64,000 bases of DNA from Nonlabens ulvanivorans (GCF_000732625.1 NZ_JPJI01000026.1:310001-374000); one strand, 5' to 3'. Positions 47,732 through 57,063 are shown, numbered from the stretch's first letter. A program made the numbers and translations. Notes: generated by a model from the sequence alone, not told the origin.

Positions 47732-47747
47732 CTAAACGGTTGGTTAG
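47732..47747. promoter_or_regulatory. TetR operator candidate 1
   Basis: CTAAACGGTTGGTTAG, an imperfect inverted repeat. It matches the site at 48356-48371 at 14 of 16 positions and overlaps the -7 element at 47745-47752, so binding would block the promoter. Confidence 0.7.
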
Positions 47748-47752
47748 TTTTG
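47745..47752 (+). promoter_or_regulatory. putative -7 element for the TetR gene
   Basis: TAGTTTTG, matching TAnnTTTG, 16 bp before the ATG and overlapping the candidate operator. Confidence 0.55.
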
Positions 47753-47768
47753 TATTGTATTAGAAATA

Positions 47769-48335
47769 ATGGCTAGAAAAAAGGAATATATCGAGAGTGA
47801 AGTCATTGAAAAAGCGATGACTCTTTTTTGGCGTAATGGCTATGAAAATACCTCTATGCAAATGCTAGAGAAAGAAATGGGCATTAATAAATTCTCTATT
47901 TATTCAAGTTTTGGCAGCAAACATGGCGTTTTTGTAGAAAGCCTAAAAAGCTACAAAAATAAGGTCAAAGATGTATTTGATAAACTGAAAAATGCTTCAA
48001 ATGGTGTTGAGGATATCAAACAATTCTTCTATGATTCTGTTCAGTTAGGTCGCGGTGATGAAAAGTCAGCAAAGGGTTGTTTAATCACAAACACCTATAA
48101 TGAATTTTCACAAAGTCCTGATGAATTAATTAAAGAACAGATGAATACTTTTATGAATGACCTTAAAGAAGTATTTATAGAAAAATTGAGAATGGATTCA
48201 TCTAAGGATGAAGAAACCATTCAAAAACAAGCTAATTTTTTATTGTTAGCAAAGCATGGTCTAGCCGCTGCTTCTAGAGTAAACAGCACCAAAGAAATTG
48301 AAGATTACATCGAGATGACATTCGATAGATTGTAA
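47769..48335 (+). CDS. TetR/AcrR family transcriptional regulator
   Basis: The 188-residue protein has an N-terminal TetR HTH (about 10-56: VIEKAMTLFWRNGYENTSMQMLEKEMGINKFSIYSSFGSKHGVFVESL), then a helical ligand domain. Its best cue for function is DNA: near-identical operators precede it and the next gene, so it should repress itself and the CMD-family gene downstream. The inducer is unknown, but the flanking enzymes point to an electrophile, peroxide or thiol stress signal (inference). Confidence 0.92.
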   Translation: MARKKEYIESEVIEKAMTLFWRNGYENTSMQMLEKEMGINKFSIYSSFGSKHGVFVESLKSYKNKVKDVFDKLKNASNGVEDIKQFFYDSVQLGRGDEKSAKGCLITNTYNEFSQSPDELIKEQMNTFMNDLKEVFIEKLRMDSSKDEETIQKQANFLLLAKHGLAAASRVNSTKEIEDYIEMTFDRL

Positions 48336-48355
48336 TATATTTTTTACCCTATAAC

Positions 48356-48371
48356 TAAACGATTGTTTAGC
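48356..48371. promoter_or_regulatory. TetR operator candidate 2
   Basis: CTAAACGATTGTTTAG, a perfect inverted repeat with 6-bp arms and a 4-bp centre, 31 bp before the carboxymuconolactone decarboxylase-family gene. Confidence 0.72.
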
Positions 48372-48401
48372 TAAAATTAACATAAATTAAAAATTGAAAT
48401 T

Positions 48402-48950
48402 ATGACCACTTTAAAAGTTCACAACATTGAGAGCGCACCAGAAGAAAGCAAAGCTTTACTAGAGAATTCTCAAAAAGCATATGGAATGATACCAGGTTTA
48501 CACGGTGTACTAGCAGCTTCTCCACAATTATTAACGGCATACCAGCAATTACATGAACTGTTTGTAAACTCATCATTTAATGAAGATGAATTAACTGTTG
48601 TATGGCAAACTATTAATGTAGAGCATGCCTGTCATTACTGTGTACCAGCACACACTGGTATTGCAAAAATGATGAAAGTAGACGATGGCATCACAGATGC
48701 TTTACGTAATGAGACTCCATTAGAAGACTCAAAATTAGAAGCCCTACGCAACATGACTTTATCTGTAGTACGCAATCGTGGTAATGTATCTCAAGAAGAC
48801 TTAGACGCTTTTTATACTGCAGGTTATGGAGAAAGACAAGTATTGGACATCATTCTAGGAATGTCACAAAAAGTAATCAGTAATTACACAAATCACATCG
48901 CTCATACTCCAGTAGATGCTGCATTTGAAAAATTTGCTTGGAAAAAATAA
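48402..48950 (+). CDS. carboxymuconolactone decarboxylase/AhpD-family protein
   Basis: The 182-residue protein is all-helical and has the AhpD-type redox centre EHACHYCVPAHTGIAK, with Cys77, Cys80 and His84. In this family the CXXC plus His reduces partners or peroxides, rather than decarboxylating carboxymuconolactone. No signal is seen. It is the first gene behind the second TetR operator and ends before a hairpin (48982-49015), so much transcription may stop here, with some read-through into the redox genes that follow. Confidence 0.85.
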   Translation: MTTLKVHNIESAPEESKALLENSQKAYGMIPGLHGVLAASPQLLTAYQQLHELFVNSSFNEDELTVVWQTINVEHACHYCVPAHTGIAKMMKVDDGITDALRNETPLEDSKLEALRNMTLSVVRNRGNVSQEDLDAFYTAGYGERQVLDIILGMSQKVISNYTNHIAHTPVDAAFEKFAWKK

Positions 48951-48981
48951 ATTGTTGATTCCCTAAATCTCAATTTATAAC

Positions 48982-49015
48982 AATAAGCCTTCCGTTTAAG
49001 TGCGGAAGGTTTATT
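48982..49015 (+). terminator. hairpin between the CMD and EthD-like genes
   Basis: A 13-bp stem with one G-T pair (core ccttccg / cggaagg) and an 8-nt loop, with a T-rich 3' arm. It could partly terminate the cluster transcript. Confidence 0.65.
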
Positions 49016-49041
49016 AACTTACTAAAATAAATATCATTATT

Positions 49042-49359
49042 ATGATTAAAGTATCTGTAATGTATCCTAACGGCAAAGACGTTCAGTTTGATACAGATTA
49101 TTACAAAAACAGTCATTTACCGATGATTTCTAAATCATTAGGTAAAGATTTAAAAGGACTAGAATTTGAAGTAGGAATTGCAGGAAGACAGCCTGGTGAA
49201 CTAGCTCCTTATGTTGCAATCGCGCATTTACTGTTTGACGATGTCGCTAGTTTTAAATCTTCTTTTGCTCCGCATGCTGCAACATTTGCCGCAGATGTAA
49301 AAAACTATAGCAATGTCGATGGTGAATTACAAATTAGCGAACTTATAACTCTATCCTAA
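49042..49359 (+). CDS. EthD-like (dimeric alpha/beta barrel) protein
   Basis: The 105-residue protein matches the EthD family: it opens MIKVSVMYPNGKD with the conserved DYYKNSHLPM block and continues through AHLLFDDVASFKSSF. EthD-type proteins are ferredoxin-like dimeric barrels that accompany oxidative degradation genes; some are monooxygenase or enzyme-stabilising subunits. Its stop codon overlaps the ATG of the FrnE gene by 1 bp, so it is coupled to it. Confidence 0.82.
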   Translation: MIKVSVMYPNGKDVQFDTDYYKNSHLPMISKSLGKDLKGLEFEVGIAGRQPGELAPYVAIAHLLFDDVASFKSSFAPHAATFAADVKNYSNVDGELQISELITLS

Positions 49360-50003
49360 TGGCTGATAAACTAAAAATAGATATTGTATCTGATGTTGTT
49401 TGCCCTTGGTGTACGATAGGCTTTAAGAGATTAGAAAAGGCTATTAATGAACTAGGTATTCAAGATCAAGTCGAAATAGAGTGGCAACCATTTGAATTGA
49501 ATCCTAATATGCCCGTTGAAGGTCAAAACCTTAATGACCATATCACTGAAAAGTATGGTTCCACTATAGAACAGCAGCAAGCATCTAAACAACATATGAT
49601 AGAGGCTGGAGCACAACTAGGTTTCACCTTTGATTACTTTGATGAGATGCGCATGGTCAACACCTTTGATGCCCATATCTTACTTGAGTATGCAAAAGAT
49701 TTTGGAAAGCAAACCGAGTTAAAAATGCAGATTACCAAAGCCTTTTTTAGTGATCGTAAAGATGTTTCTCAACGCGATGTTTTAAAAGAAGCATTGATTT
49801 CAGTAGGTCTTAATGCTACAGAAGCTTTAGCACTAATCGATCAACCTGAAGCACAACAAGAAGTTAGAAAAAAGGAACAATTCTGGCAAAACTTAGGAGT
49901 AAGTTCAGTTCCTACAATAGTATTTAATAGAAAAAGCGCTGTTTCTGGTGCTCAACCTGTAGATATTTTTAAACAAGTACTATCTGAAATCATTGCAGAA
50001 TAA
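49359..50003 (+). CDS. DsbA-family oxidoreductase (FrnE-like)
   Basis: The 214-residue protein has the FrnE/DsbA fold, with active-site DVVCPWCTIG (Cys15-Pro-Trp-Cys18) at the N-terminus and the cis-Pro loop GVSSVPTIVFN near the end. An inserted helical domain between contains EMRMVNTFDAH. No signal peptide is present, so it acts in the cytoplasm, as FrnE-type proteins do in oxidative stress or polyketide pathways. It overlaps the EthD-like gene by 1 bp and is followed by a peroxiredoxin 30 bp on. Confidence 0.9.
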   Translation: MADKLKIDIVSDVVCPWCTIGFKRLEKAINELGIQDQVEIEWQPFELNPNMPVEGQNLNDHITEKYGSTIEQQQASKQHMIEAGAQLGFTFDYFDEMRMVNTFDAHILLEYAKDFGKQTELKMQITKAFFSDRKDVSQRDVLKEALISVGLNATEALALIDQPEAQQEVRKKEQFWQNLGVSSVPTIVFNRKSAVSGAQPVDIFKQVLSEIIAE

Positions 50004-50032
50004 TATCCAATCTCAACTATAAAAAAAGAAAA

Positions 50033-50695
50033 ATGGAAACCAAAAATGGAGCATTAGACCGTATACTAGAGCCACAGCGCAAGGCAGGAATTGCAAAATT
50101 TACAGCCGAAAAGAATAAAATCTATAATGATGGTATTGAAAGTGTTGCTAATTCAGGTGTTTTAGAAAATGCATTAAACATAGGTGATAAAGCCCCAAAT
50201 TTTGAACTTAAAAATGCTTTAAATCAGTCCATTTCTCTGTATAATGAGCTAGAAAAAGGTCCTATTGTTTTAACCTGGTATAGAGGTGGATGGTGTCCAT
50301 ATTGTAATATTACATTGCACTATTTACAAGAAATATTACCTGAGTTTGAAAAGTTTAATGCCCAATTAATTGCTCTAACACCAGAACTACCTGACAATTC
50401 ATTGAACACAGCTGAGAAGAATAATTTGAAATTCAACGTTTTAAGCGATATAGGAAATACCGTAGGTAAAGCATATGGTGTAGTTTATCAATTAACTGAT
50501 GATGTTGCTGCGATATATGAAGCTGGGTTTAAATTAAGTGAGAAAAATGGTGATCATAGTAATGAATTACCACTTGCTGCAACTTATGTCATCGATCAAA
50601 AAGGAATTATTCAATATGCTTTTTTAGATGCAGATTATAAAGAAAGAGCAGAAGGAACAGATATACTATCTACATTAAAACATTTGAAAGCATAG
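50033..50695 (+). CDS. peroxiredoxin-like (AhpC/TSA family) protein
   Basis: The 220-residue protein has a thioredoxin fold with GDKAPNFELKNAL and the segment TWYRGGWCPYCNIT (Cys88 and Cys91), in which a CPYC pair replaces the usual peroxiredoxin TxxC. Extra helices fill the first 50 residues. Such proteins reduce peroxides or act as thiol reductases in the cytoplasm. It lies in the middle of the redox series, with short gaps (29 bp before, 9 bp after), so it is co-transcribed with its neighbours. Confidence 0.86.
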   Translation: METKNGALDRILEPQRKAGIAKFTAEKNKIYNDGIESVANSGVLENALNIGDKAPNFELKNALNQSISLYNELEKGPIVLTWYRGGWCPYCNITLHYLQEILPEFEKFNAQLIALTPELPDNSLNTAEKNNLKFNVLSDIGNTVGKAYGVVYQLTDDVAAIYEAGFKLSEKNGDHSNELPLAATYVIDQKGIIQYAFLDADYKERAEGTDILSTLKHLKA

Positions 50696-50704
50696 ATAAA
50701 TCAT

Positions 50705-51400
50705 TTGAACATGGAACCTAAAATCAAGCCTAAAGTATTATTCTTTGACGTTAACGAGACTTTGTTGGACCTTACACAAATGAAAAAACAGGTTGCAGAG
50801 GCCTTAGGAGGTAATGATCATTTATTACCGCTGTGGTTTACAACCATGTTACAATATTCATTAGTAATGTCTGCGAGTGGTCGATATGAACCTTTCGGTC
50901 ATATAGGTGCGGCAGCTTTACAAATGGTCGCTGCAAACCACGATATTAAGATGACCGAAGAAGATGCTAGAAATCTTGTCATTAATGGATTGCGCAACTT
51001 ACCACCACATCCCGAAGTTAAAGAAGCCTTATCAAAATTAAAAGAAGCTGGATACACATTAGTTTCTCTTACTAACTCATCTGATGAAGGTGTACAACAT
51101 CAATTTGAAAACGCTGGATTGAATAGCTATTTTGATCGCAGACTAAGTATTGAACCCGTAAAAAAGTTTAAGCCTTTTACCGATTCTTATGATTGGGCTG
51201 CAAATCAACTTCACGTACAGCCAAAAGACTGTATGTTAATTGCTGCTCATGGTTGGGATGTTGCTGGTGCTTTATGGGCTGGATGGCGTGCCGCATTTGT
51301 AAGTAGACCAGGACAACAACTTTTTCCACTAGCTCCACAAACGGAAATCAATGCTCCAGATTTACTGAAAGTGGCAGATTTATTAGTAGCATACCATTAA
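50705..51400 (+). CDS. haloacid dehalogenase type II family hydrolase
   Basis: The 231-residue protein is a HAD-fold hydrolase of the type II (2-haloacid dehalogenase) subgroup. The nucleophile Asp15 is in VLFFDVNETLLDL, the Ser/Thr motif is in LVSLTNSSDEG, the Lys is in SIEPVKKFKP and the acidic end is LIAAHGWDVAGALWAG. It may remove halogen from short haloacids by forming an ester with the Asp, but related proteins are phosphatases, so the substrate is not proven. In a marine strain haloacid detoxification is plausible. Confidence 0.83.
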   Translation: MNMEPKIKPKVLFFDVNETLLDLTQMKKQVAEALGGNDHLLPLWFTTMLQYSLVMSASGRYEPFGHIGAAALQMVAANHDIKMTEEDARNLVINGLRNLPPHPEVKEALSKLKEAGYTLVSLTNSSDEGVQHQFENAGLNSYFDRRLSIEPVKKFKPFTDSYDWAANQLHVQPKDCMLIAAHGWDVAGALWAGWRAAFVSRPGQQLFPLAPQTEINAPDLLKVADLLVAYH

Positions 51401-51536
51401 ACTTTTTTATTTCAGTGATTTACGATGTTGACAGTTCTTATTATTTGAAAGAAGGCAGATAAATGTAAAAGTTAAAACATGTATTAATTCTTATATTTAG
51501 CCTTGTTATACCTTACTCATTTTTCAAAATCCTTAT

Positions 51537-51899
51537 ATGCAGATTCTCATTTCCATTTTAATAGGTTTTATTGCTTTAATTCACGTCTATATTTTATGGT
51601 TTGAAATGTTTGCTTGGGAAACTAAAGGAAGAAAAGTATTTAAAAGCTTCCCCAAAGAATTATTTGCTCCTACTAAATCCATGGCTGCAAATCAAGGCTT
51701 ATACAATGGTTTTCTAGCCGCAGGATTAATATGGAGTTTATTGATCACTGATGATATATGGCAATCATATGTTGCCCTATTTTTTCTAGCATGTGTCGCC
51801 ATCGCTGGTATTTATGGTGCTTTAACAGTGGAACGTAAAATACTTTTTGTTCAAACCATTCCTGCTGCGATTACTATCTTATTAATATTGATATTTTAA
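51537..51899 (+). CDS. DUF1304 family membrane protein
   Basis: The 120-residue protein has four membrane helices and fits DUF1304: FIALIHVYILWFEMFAW, then KSMAANQGLYNGFLAAGLIW, a third helix (YVALFFLACVAIAGIYGAL) and a last helix (IPAAITILLILIF). The NQGLYNGFLAAGL block is the family's hallmark. Function is unknown. It lies 136 bp after the dehalogenase, with no recognised promoter or other feature between, and 10 bp before the DUF4870 gene. Confidence 0.85.
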   Translation: MQILISILIGFIALIHVYILWFEMFAWETKGRKVFKSFPKELFAPTKSMAANQGLYNGFLAAGLIWSLLITDDIWQSYVALFFLACVAIAGIYGALTVERKILFVQTIPAAITILLILIF

Positions 51900-51909
51900 A
51901 AAGAGATCA

Positions 51910-52278
51910 ATGAATCAGAATTACCCAGAATTCAGGCCTTGGGGAATGGAACTCAACCAATTTTGTATGCTGATGCATCTTTCACAATTTGCAGGATATA
52001 TCGTTCCCTTAATAGGCATTGTATTACCTATCGTGATGTGGTTAACTAATAAAGATCAATCCTATGTAGTTGATCAACATGGTAAACAGATTGTTAACTG
52101 GATGATTAGTTCTTTTATATATGGTATTCTAGGTTTGATTTTAACTTGTGCCATTATAGGCGTACCATTATTGATAGGATTAGCAATATTAACCATCGTT
52201 TTCCCTATCATAGGAGCTGTTAAAGCTGCTGAAGGTAATTTTTACAAATATCCAATCAACATAAAGTTTATTGCTTAA
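51910..52278 (+). CDS. DUF4870 family membrane protein
   Basis: The 122-residue protein fits DUF4870: MLMHLSQFAGYIVPLIGIVLPIVMWLTNKDQSYVVDQHGKQIVNWMIS, followed by two more helices. The DxHGKQxxNW pattern is diagnostic. Three to four membrane helices are visible. Role unknown. It is paired with the DUF1304 gene and is the last gene of the accessory block. Confidence 0.85.
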   Translation: MNQNYPEFRPWGMELNQFCMLMHLSQFAGYIVPLIGIVLPIVMWLTNKDQSYVVDQHGKQIVNWMISSFIYGILGLILTCAIIGVPLLIGLAILTIVFPIIGAVKAAEGNFYKYPINIKFIA

Positions 52279-52328
52279 TTACTGGTTAAGGTAAAACGGT
52301 ATTCCCTAAAAAACCTCAATATCGGATC

Positions 52329-52655
52329 TTATAATTGATCCTTTATTTTTAACAGTTCTGCCTTGACATGCTCTAGTTTCTTGATGATCTCTAGATTAGA
52401 TAATTCGTTTTTATGAGACTTCATATATTCTCTTGCACCTTCTAGAGTAAATCCACGTTCTTTTACCAGATGATAGATGGTCTGTAAATTCTTTACGTCT
52501 TCTTTAGTAAACTTGCGATTACCTCTCGAGTTCTTTTTGGGCTGTAGAATATCAAACTCCTTTTCCCAGAATCTAATTAATGATGCATTTACCTGAAAAG
52601 CTTTAGTAAGCTCTCCCATAGAATAATACAACTTATCGGGCAGGTCTATATACAT
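52329..52655 (-). CDS. MerR family transcriptional regulator
   Basis: The 108-residue protein is a MerR-type winged helix: KLYYSMGELTKAFQVNASLIRFWEKEFDILQPKKNSRGNRKFTKEDVKNLQTIYHLVKERGFTLEGAREYM. There is only a short coiled-coil tail and no metal-binding cysteines, so it is not a metal sensor. It overlaps the peptidase gene upstream by 1 bp and is probably made from the same mRNA. Its targets are unknown. Confidence 0.9.
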   Translation of the reverse strand: MYIDLPDKLYYSMGELTKAFQVNASLIRFWEKEFDILQPKKNSRGNRKFTKEDVKNLQTIYHLVKERGFTLEGAREYMKSHKNELSNLEIIKKLEHVKAELLKIKDQL

Positions 52656-53635
52656 TAGTCTAACGAGATATTTTCTTGTTGAGAAGCTTTCAATAGTAAG
52701 TTAAACTCTTCTGGAGTTAAATTACCATAATAGAAGTTAATAGGGTTGATACGCTCCTTATCCTTAAACACTTCATAATGTAAATGCGGTGCTTGAGAAC
52801 GGCCTGTACTACCTACATAGCCTATGATATCACCACGCTTTACACGTTGACCTACTCTTACATTATAGGGTTTATTCTCTCTTAAGTGAGCATATAGCGA
52901 CACATAGCCAAAACCATGGTCAATACGTATGTGATTACCATATCCAGCACTGTTTGCATCTGCTCTATCCACTACTCCATCACCAGTCGCAAACACAGGT
53001 GTACCACGCGGTGCTGTAAAGTCCATACCATAATGGAATTTACGGGTCTTATTAAATGGATCTGTACGATAACCATAACCACTCGCCATGCGCGTTAAAT
53101 CTTCATTACGCACTGGTTGTATTGCAGGAATAGAAACTAAAAGTTCTTCCTTACTCTTTGCTAATTCTTCAATCTCATCCAGTGATTTAGACTGTATAGC
53201 AACACGCTTTTTCAATTTATCAATAGACTCTTTAAGACCTACAACCTTTTTAGAACTATCATAACCTTCAAAATCCTTATAGCGATTCACACCACCAAAA
53301 CCCGACTGTCGCTGCTCATCAGATATAGGTGCCGCATCAAAATAGATACGATATATTGAATTATCTCGCTCTTCTACATTTTTAATCACCTTTGCAAGAT
53401 CATTGACATCTTCTTGCGACTCTTTAAGGCTTAATTTAAGAAACTCGTTCTCACGTTTCAACTTACGTGCTTGCGGTGATTCATAAAACTGTGATGCCAG
53501 ATTAAAAAACAAAAAACCAAACAATGCACTGGCCACTGTAAACAGAGCTATTTTTCTAAAAGTATTGCGTTTGCGCTTCTCTACTTTGCGGTAAGAAAGC
53601 GTTTCTGCATCATAGTAATACTTGACCTTTGACAT
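52655..53635 (-). CDS. M23 family metallopeptidase (LytM-like)
   Basis: The 326-residue protein has an N-terminal membrane helix (about 28-48), a coiled coil (55-90 and 130-160) and a C-terminal M23 peptidase domain. Zinc ligands are seen as His201 and Asp205 (HYGMDF), and His286 in PHLHYEVF (His284 also present), with His250 in SLYAH. It is anchored in the inner membrane with the enzyme domain in the periplasm, where it cuts peptidoglycan cross-links. Because all zinc ligands are present it should be active, unlike the degenerate EnvC/NlpD type. Confidence 0.92.
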   Translation of the reverse strand: MSKVKYYYDAETLSYRKVEKRKRNTFRKIALFTVASALFGFLFFNLASQFYESPQARKLKRENEFLKLSLKESQEDVNDLAKVIKNVEERDNSIYRIYFDAAPISDEQRQSGFGGVNRYKDFEGYDSSKKVVGLKESIDKLKKRVAIQSKSLDEIEELAKSKEELLVSIPAIQPVRNEDLTRMASGYGYRTDPFNKTRKFHYGMDFTAPRGTPVFATGDGVVDRADANSAGYGNHIRIDHGFGYVSLYAHLRENKPYNVRVGQRVKRGDIIGYVGSTGRSQAPHLHYEVFKDKERINPINFYYGNLTPEEFNLLLKASQQENISLD

Positions 53636-53657
53636 ATGGTATAAAGTGCTATTTTTG
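53628..53657 (+). promoter_or_regulatory. putative promoter of alaS
   Basis: TTTG at 53628-53631 and TATTTTTG at 53650-53657 are separated by 18 bp, the expected Bacteroidota spacing. The leader would be about 130 nt and includes the palindromic repeat at 53706. Confidence 0.5.
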
Positions 53658-53705
53658 TCTCGTTAAATGGATTGTTTTAATAACGCATAAAAGTGGTAAT
53701 TGTTA

Positions 53706-53721
53706 CGCTTTCGCGAAAGCG
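53706..53721. repeat. palindromic repeat CGCTTTCGCGAAAGCG, intergenic
   Basis: Exact core in the alaS leader, flanked by TTA on the left. Confidence 0.9.
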
Positions 53722-53793
53722 AGTTCTCAACAACCCAACTACTCCATTTCAACAAAAATAACAAATTACCATTAACCGCTTTTAAAGCTGCAC

Positions 53794-56415
53794 ATGAAAT
53801 CACAACAGATACGACAAACGTTCCTAGACTTTTATAAATCCAAGCAACATGAGATTGTGGCCAGCGCGCCTATGGTGATTAAAAATGATCCAACGTTAAT
53901 GTTTGTAAACGCTGGAATGAACCCTTTTAAAGAATACTTTTTAGGCATAAATGAATCTAAATTTAGCCGTATTTCAGATTCTCAAAAATGTCTACGTGTA
54001 AGCGGTAAGCATAATGATCTTGAAGAAGTAGGCGTTGACACCTATCATCACACAATGTTTGAGATGTTAGGGAACTGGAGTTTTGGCGATTACTTTAAAA
54101 AAGAAGCGATTGCTTGGGCCTGGGAATTGCTTACCGAGGTATATAAAATTGATAAAGACTGTTTATACGTCACCATTTTTGAAGGTGACACCAGTGAAAA
54201 CTTAGAACGTGACACTGAAGCCTACGATTATTGGAAAGAATTTATCGCAGAGGATCGAATCCTAAATGGTAATAAGAAAGATAACTTCTGGGAAATGGGT
54301 GATCAAGGTCCTTGTGGTCCATGTTCTGAAATACACGTAGACATAAGAACGGCTGAAGAAAAAGCTGCTGTTGATGGCGCTAGTCTTGTAAATGCTGACC
54401 ATCCACAGGTAGTAGAAATATGGAATCTCGTTTTCATGCAATTCAACCGCATGGCAGACGGTTCTCTTAAAAATCTACCGGCACAACATGTCGATACAGG
54501 AATGGGATTTGAACGTCTTGCTATGGTAATGCAAGGTGTGCAATCTAATTATGACACAGATGTATTTACACCATTAATACGTGAAATAGAAACGATCACT
54601 GGTCATGCTTATGGTAAGACAGAACAAGAAGATATCGCCATACGTGTAATTGCAGATCATGTACGCGCTGTAGCCTTCTCTATTGCAGATGGGCAACTAC
54701 CGTCTAATAATGGTGCTGGATATGTGATACGTAGAATCTTGAGACGTGCGATACGTTACGGATTTACCTATTTAAATAAAAAAGAACCATTTATATACAT
54801 GCTCGTTAATACGTTGTCTAAACAAATGGGCGATGCTTTTCCTGAGCTTAAATCACAAAAGAATTTGATTCTTAACGTGATTAAAGAAGAAGAACAATCA
54901 TTTTTGCGTGCACTGGATCAAGGGCTAGTCCTTCTAGACTCCATGATTACTGCGGCAAAAAGTAACTCACAAAATATCATTGACGGAAATAAAGCATTTG
55001 AGCTCTATGACACCTATGGTTTCCCTATCGATCTAACGGCATTAATCCTGCGTGAAAAAGGGATGGAACTCGATGAAGCGGGATTTGAGAAAGCAATGGC
55101 TGCTCAAAAACAACGATCACGTGCTGCTAGTGAAACCACAACTACAGACTGGACAGAATTGCGCAGCGATGACACTCAAGAGTTTATAGGATATGATAAA
55201 CTTGAGGCAGATGTACGCATCTCTCGTTACCGTAAAGTGACTACTAAAAAAGATGGTGATTTATATCAACTGGTTTTTAACATGACTCCATTTTATGGAG
55301 AAAGTGGTGGACAGACTGGTGATAAAGGATATCTAGAAAGCACCAGTGGTGATACCGTTTATATCATAGATACTAAGAAAGAAAACGGACAAACCGTACA
55401 TCTTACTAAGAATCTACCTAAAGATTTAGAAGGCTCTCATAAAGCAGCCGTGGACGCAAATCAACGTCATAGAACAAGCTCTAACCATACAGCTACTCAC
55501 CTATTACATCAAGCATTGCGCAAGGTATTAGGAGATCATGTAGAACAAAAAGGTTCTATGGTACGTAGTGCGAGTTTGCGATTTGACTTTTCTCATTTTG
55601 CAAAGGTGACACCAGAACAATTACAAGAAGTAGAAAACTTTGTAAATGCCCGTATCCGAGAGCAATTACCACTTGAAGAAAATAGAACCAACACCTATGA
55701 CGCCGCTGTTGAGGATGGTGCAATGGCCTTATTTGGTGAAAAATATGGGGACGTGGTACGTACTATAAAGTTTGGTAAGAGTTATGAACTTTGTGGTGGA
55801 ACGCATGTGGCTAACACTGCCGATGTGTGGCATTTTAAAATCATGAGTGAAGGAGCTGTTGCGGCAGGAATACGTCGTATTGAGGCTATATCTAGTGATG
55901 CCGTTAAAGATTTCTTTGCAGAACAATCTAGACATTTTGATGAGATTAAAACCATCTTAAAATCTAATACTAAAAACCCTGCAGAGGCAATTGCTCAACT
56001 ACAAGATGAGAACACAGCACTTAAAAAGGAAATAGAACAACTTTTAAAAGCCAAAGCCGGTAATTTAAAAGGTGATTTAATGGCAAGTGCACAAGATATC
56101 AATGGTGTCAACTTTATCGCGACACAAACAGATCTTGATGCTAAATCTGTAAAAGAACTAGCTTTTGAAATTGAACGCGAGATGGAAAACCTTTTCCTTA
56201 TTATAGGAGCAAGCGATGGAGAGAAAGCGACTTTAACCGTTATGATTTCTAAAAATCTAGTAGAAGAAAAAGATCTGAATGCTGGAACTATGGTGCGCGA
56301 ACTAGGAAAGCACATTCAAGGCGGCGGCGGCGGACAAGCACATTTTGCAACTGCTGGAGGAAAGAATCCTGCTGGAATTAGTGCAGCGCTTGATGCCGCT
56401 AAGAAGATGGTTTAA
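53794..56415 (+). CDS. alaS: alanine--tRNA ligase
   Basis: The 873-residue protein is a full-length AlaRS. The catalytic domain (1-450) has [34 protein letters not shown] and [13 protein letters not shown]. The editing domain has the metal-site [16 protein letters not shown] and CGGTHV. The C-terminal C-Ala/DHHA1 part ends in the glycine-rich [19 protein letters not shown]. It charges tRNA-Ala and clears mischarged Ser- and Gly-tRNA-Ala. Its stop is followed immediately by the next gene's ATG. Confidence 0.98.
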   Translation: MKSQQIRQTFLDFYKSKQHEIVASAPMVIKNDPTLMFVNAGMNPFKEYFLGINESKFSRISDSQKCLRVSGKHNDLEEVGVDTYHHTMFEMLGNWSFGDYFKKEAIAWAWELLTEVYKIDKDCLYVTIFEGDTSENLERDTEAYDYWKEFIAEDRILNGNKKDNFWEMGDQGPCGPCSEIHVDIRTAEEKAAVDGASLVNADHPQVVEIWNLVFMQFNRMADGSLKNLPAQHVDTGMGFERLAMVMQGVQSNYDTDVFTPLIREIETITGHAYGKTEQEDIAIRVIADHVRAVAFSIADGQLPSNNGAGYVIRRILRRAIRYGFTYLNKKEPFIYMLVNTLSKQMGDAFPELKSQKNLILNVIKEEEQSFLRALDQGLVLLDSMITAAKSNSQNIIDGNKAFELYDTYGFPIDLTALILREKGMELDEAGFEKAMAAQKQRSRAASETTTTDWTELRSDDTQEFIGYDKLEADVRISRYRKVTTKKDGDLYQLVFNMTPFYGESGGQTGDKGYLESTSGDTVYIIDTKKENGQTVHLTKNLPKDLEGSHKAAVDANQRHRTSSNHTATHLLHQALRKVLGDHVEQKGSMVRSASLRFDFSHFAKVTPEQLQEVENFVNARIREQLPLEENRTNTYDAAVEDGAMALFGEKYGDVVRTIKFGKSYELCGGTHVANTADVWHFKIMSEGAVAAGIRRIEAISSDAVKDFFAEQSRHFDEIKTILKSNTKNPAEAIAQLQDENTALKKEIEQLLKAKAGNLKGDLMASAQDINGVNFIATQTDLDAKSVKELAFEIEREMENLFLIIGASDGEKATLTVMISKNLVEEKDLNAGTMVRELGKHIQGGGGGQAHFATAGGKNPAGISAALDAAKKMV

Positions 56416-56961
56416 ATGGATATCGTTAAGGAGAAGTTTACTTTAGAAGATAATTTAATAGGGCTTTTTTATAAAGCACAGCATTCTAAGGAGTATCAAG
56501 CAAAACTTCTAAAAACAAGACTTACTTTTCCATTAATTTGGTCAGCTTTAGTAATTGTTCTTTTTATAATAAATGATACCATAAGTTGGTTTGGAATTAT
56601 ACTATTGATATTTAGCATATTGTGGTTTTTCTTTTACCCATTAAGGTATAAACGTTTAAACATCAAACATTATAGAAAATATCTTGAAAACAAGAAAAAG
56701 GAATTAGGCGACAGCTATACCGAAGAAGATATATTTTATCTAAATCACACTGATTTTAAAATCTATAGTGATGGAGTTGAATTAAGTATCCCTATTTCTC
56801 GCATCGAAAAATTAGTTGAATTAAATACCCATCTCATTCTATTTATAAAAGCTGGAGGATTGATTGCTTTCAATAAAACCTCTGATAATTACGATAGATT
56901 CGATGAATATTTTAAATATATAAATATTCCTACAGAACAGGATTTAAACTGGTCGATGTAG
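56416..56961 (+). CDS. YcxB-like membrane protein
   Basis: The 181-residue protein has two membrane helices (about 32-52 and 57-75), then a C-terminal YcxB-like domain (YLNHTDFKIYSDGVELSIPISRIEKLVELNTHLILFIKAGGLIAFNK). The opening VKEKFTLEDNLIGLFYKAQHSKEYQAKL is also typical. Function is unknown. It begins at the base after the alaS stop and is co-transcribed with it; a terminator closes the pair. Confidence 0.8.
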   Translation: MDIVKEKFTLEDNLIGLFYKAQHSKEYQAKLLKTRLTFPLIWSALVIVLFIINDTISWFGIILLIFSILWFFFYPLRYKRLNIKHYRKYLENKKKELGDSYTEEDIFYLNHTDFKIYSDGVELSIPISRIEKLVELNTHLILFIKAGGLIAFNKTSDNYDRFDEYFKYINIPTEQDLNWSM

Positions 56962-56974
56962 TTCATTAAAATAT

Positions 56975-57008
56975 AAAAGGTGTAGAAAAAAAGTTTGCAC
57001 CTTTTTTT
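56975..57008 (+). terminator. terminator of the alaS operon
   Basis: An 8-bp stem with one T-G pair (aaaaggtgt / gcacctttt) followed by a T run. Confidence 0.75.
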
Positions 57009-57063
57009 CTGGACCTCAAAAATTTTGTAACGTTTCATTGACTTATCAGACTGATTAAGTAAT

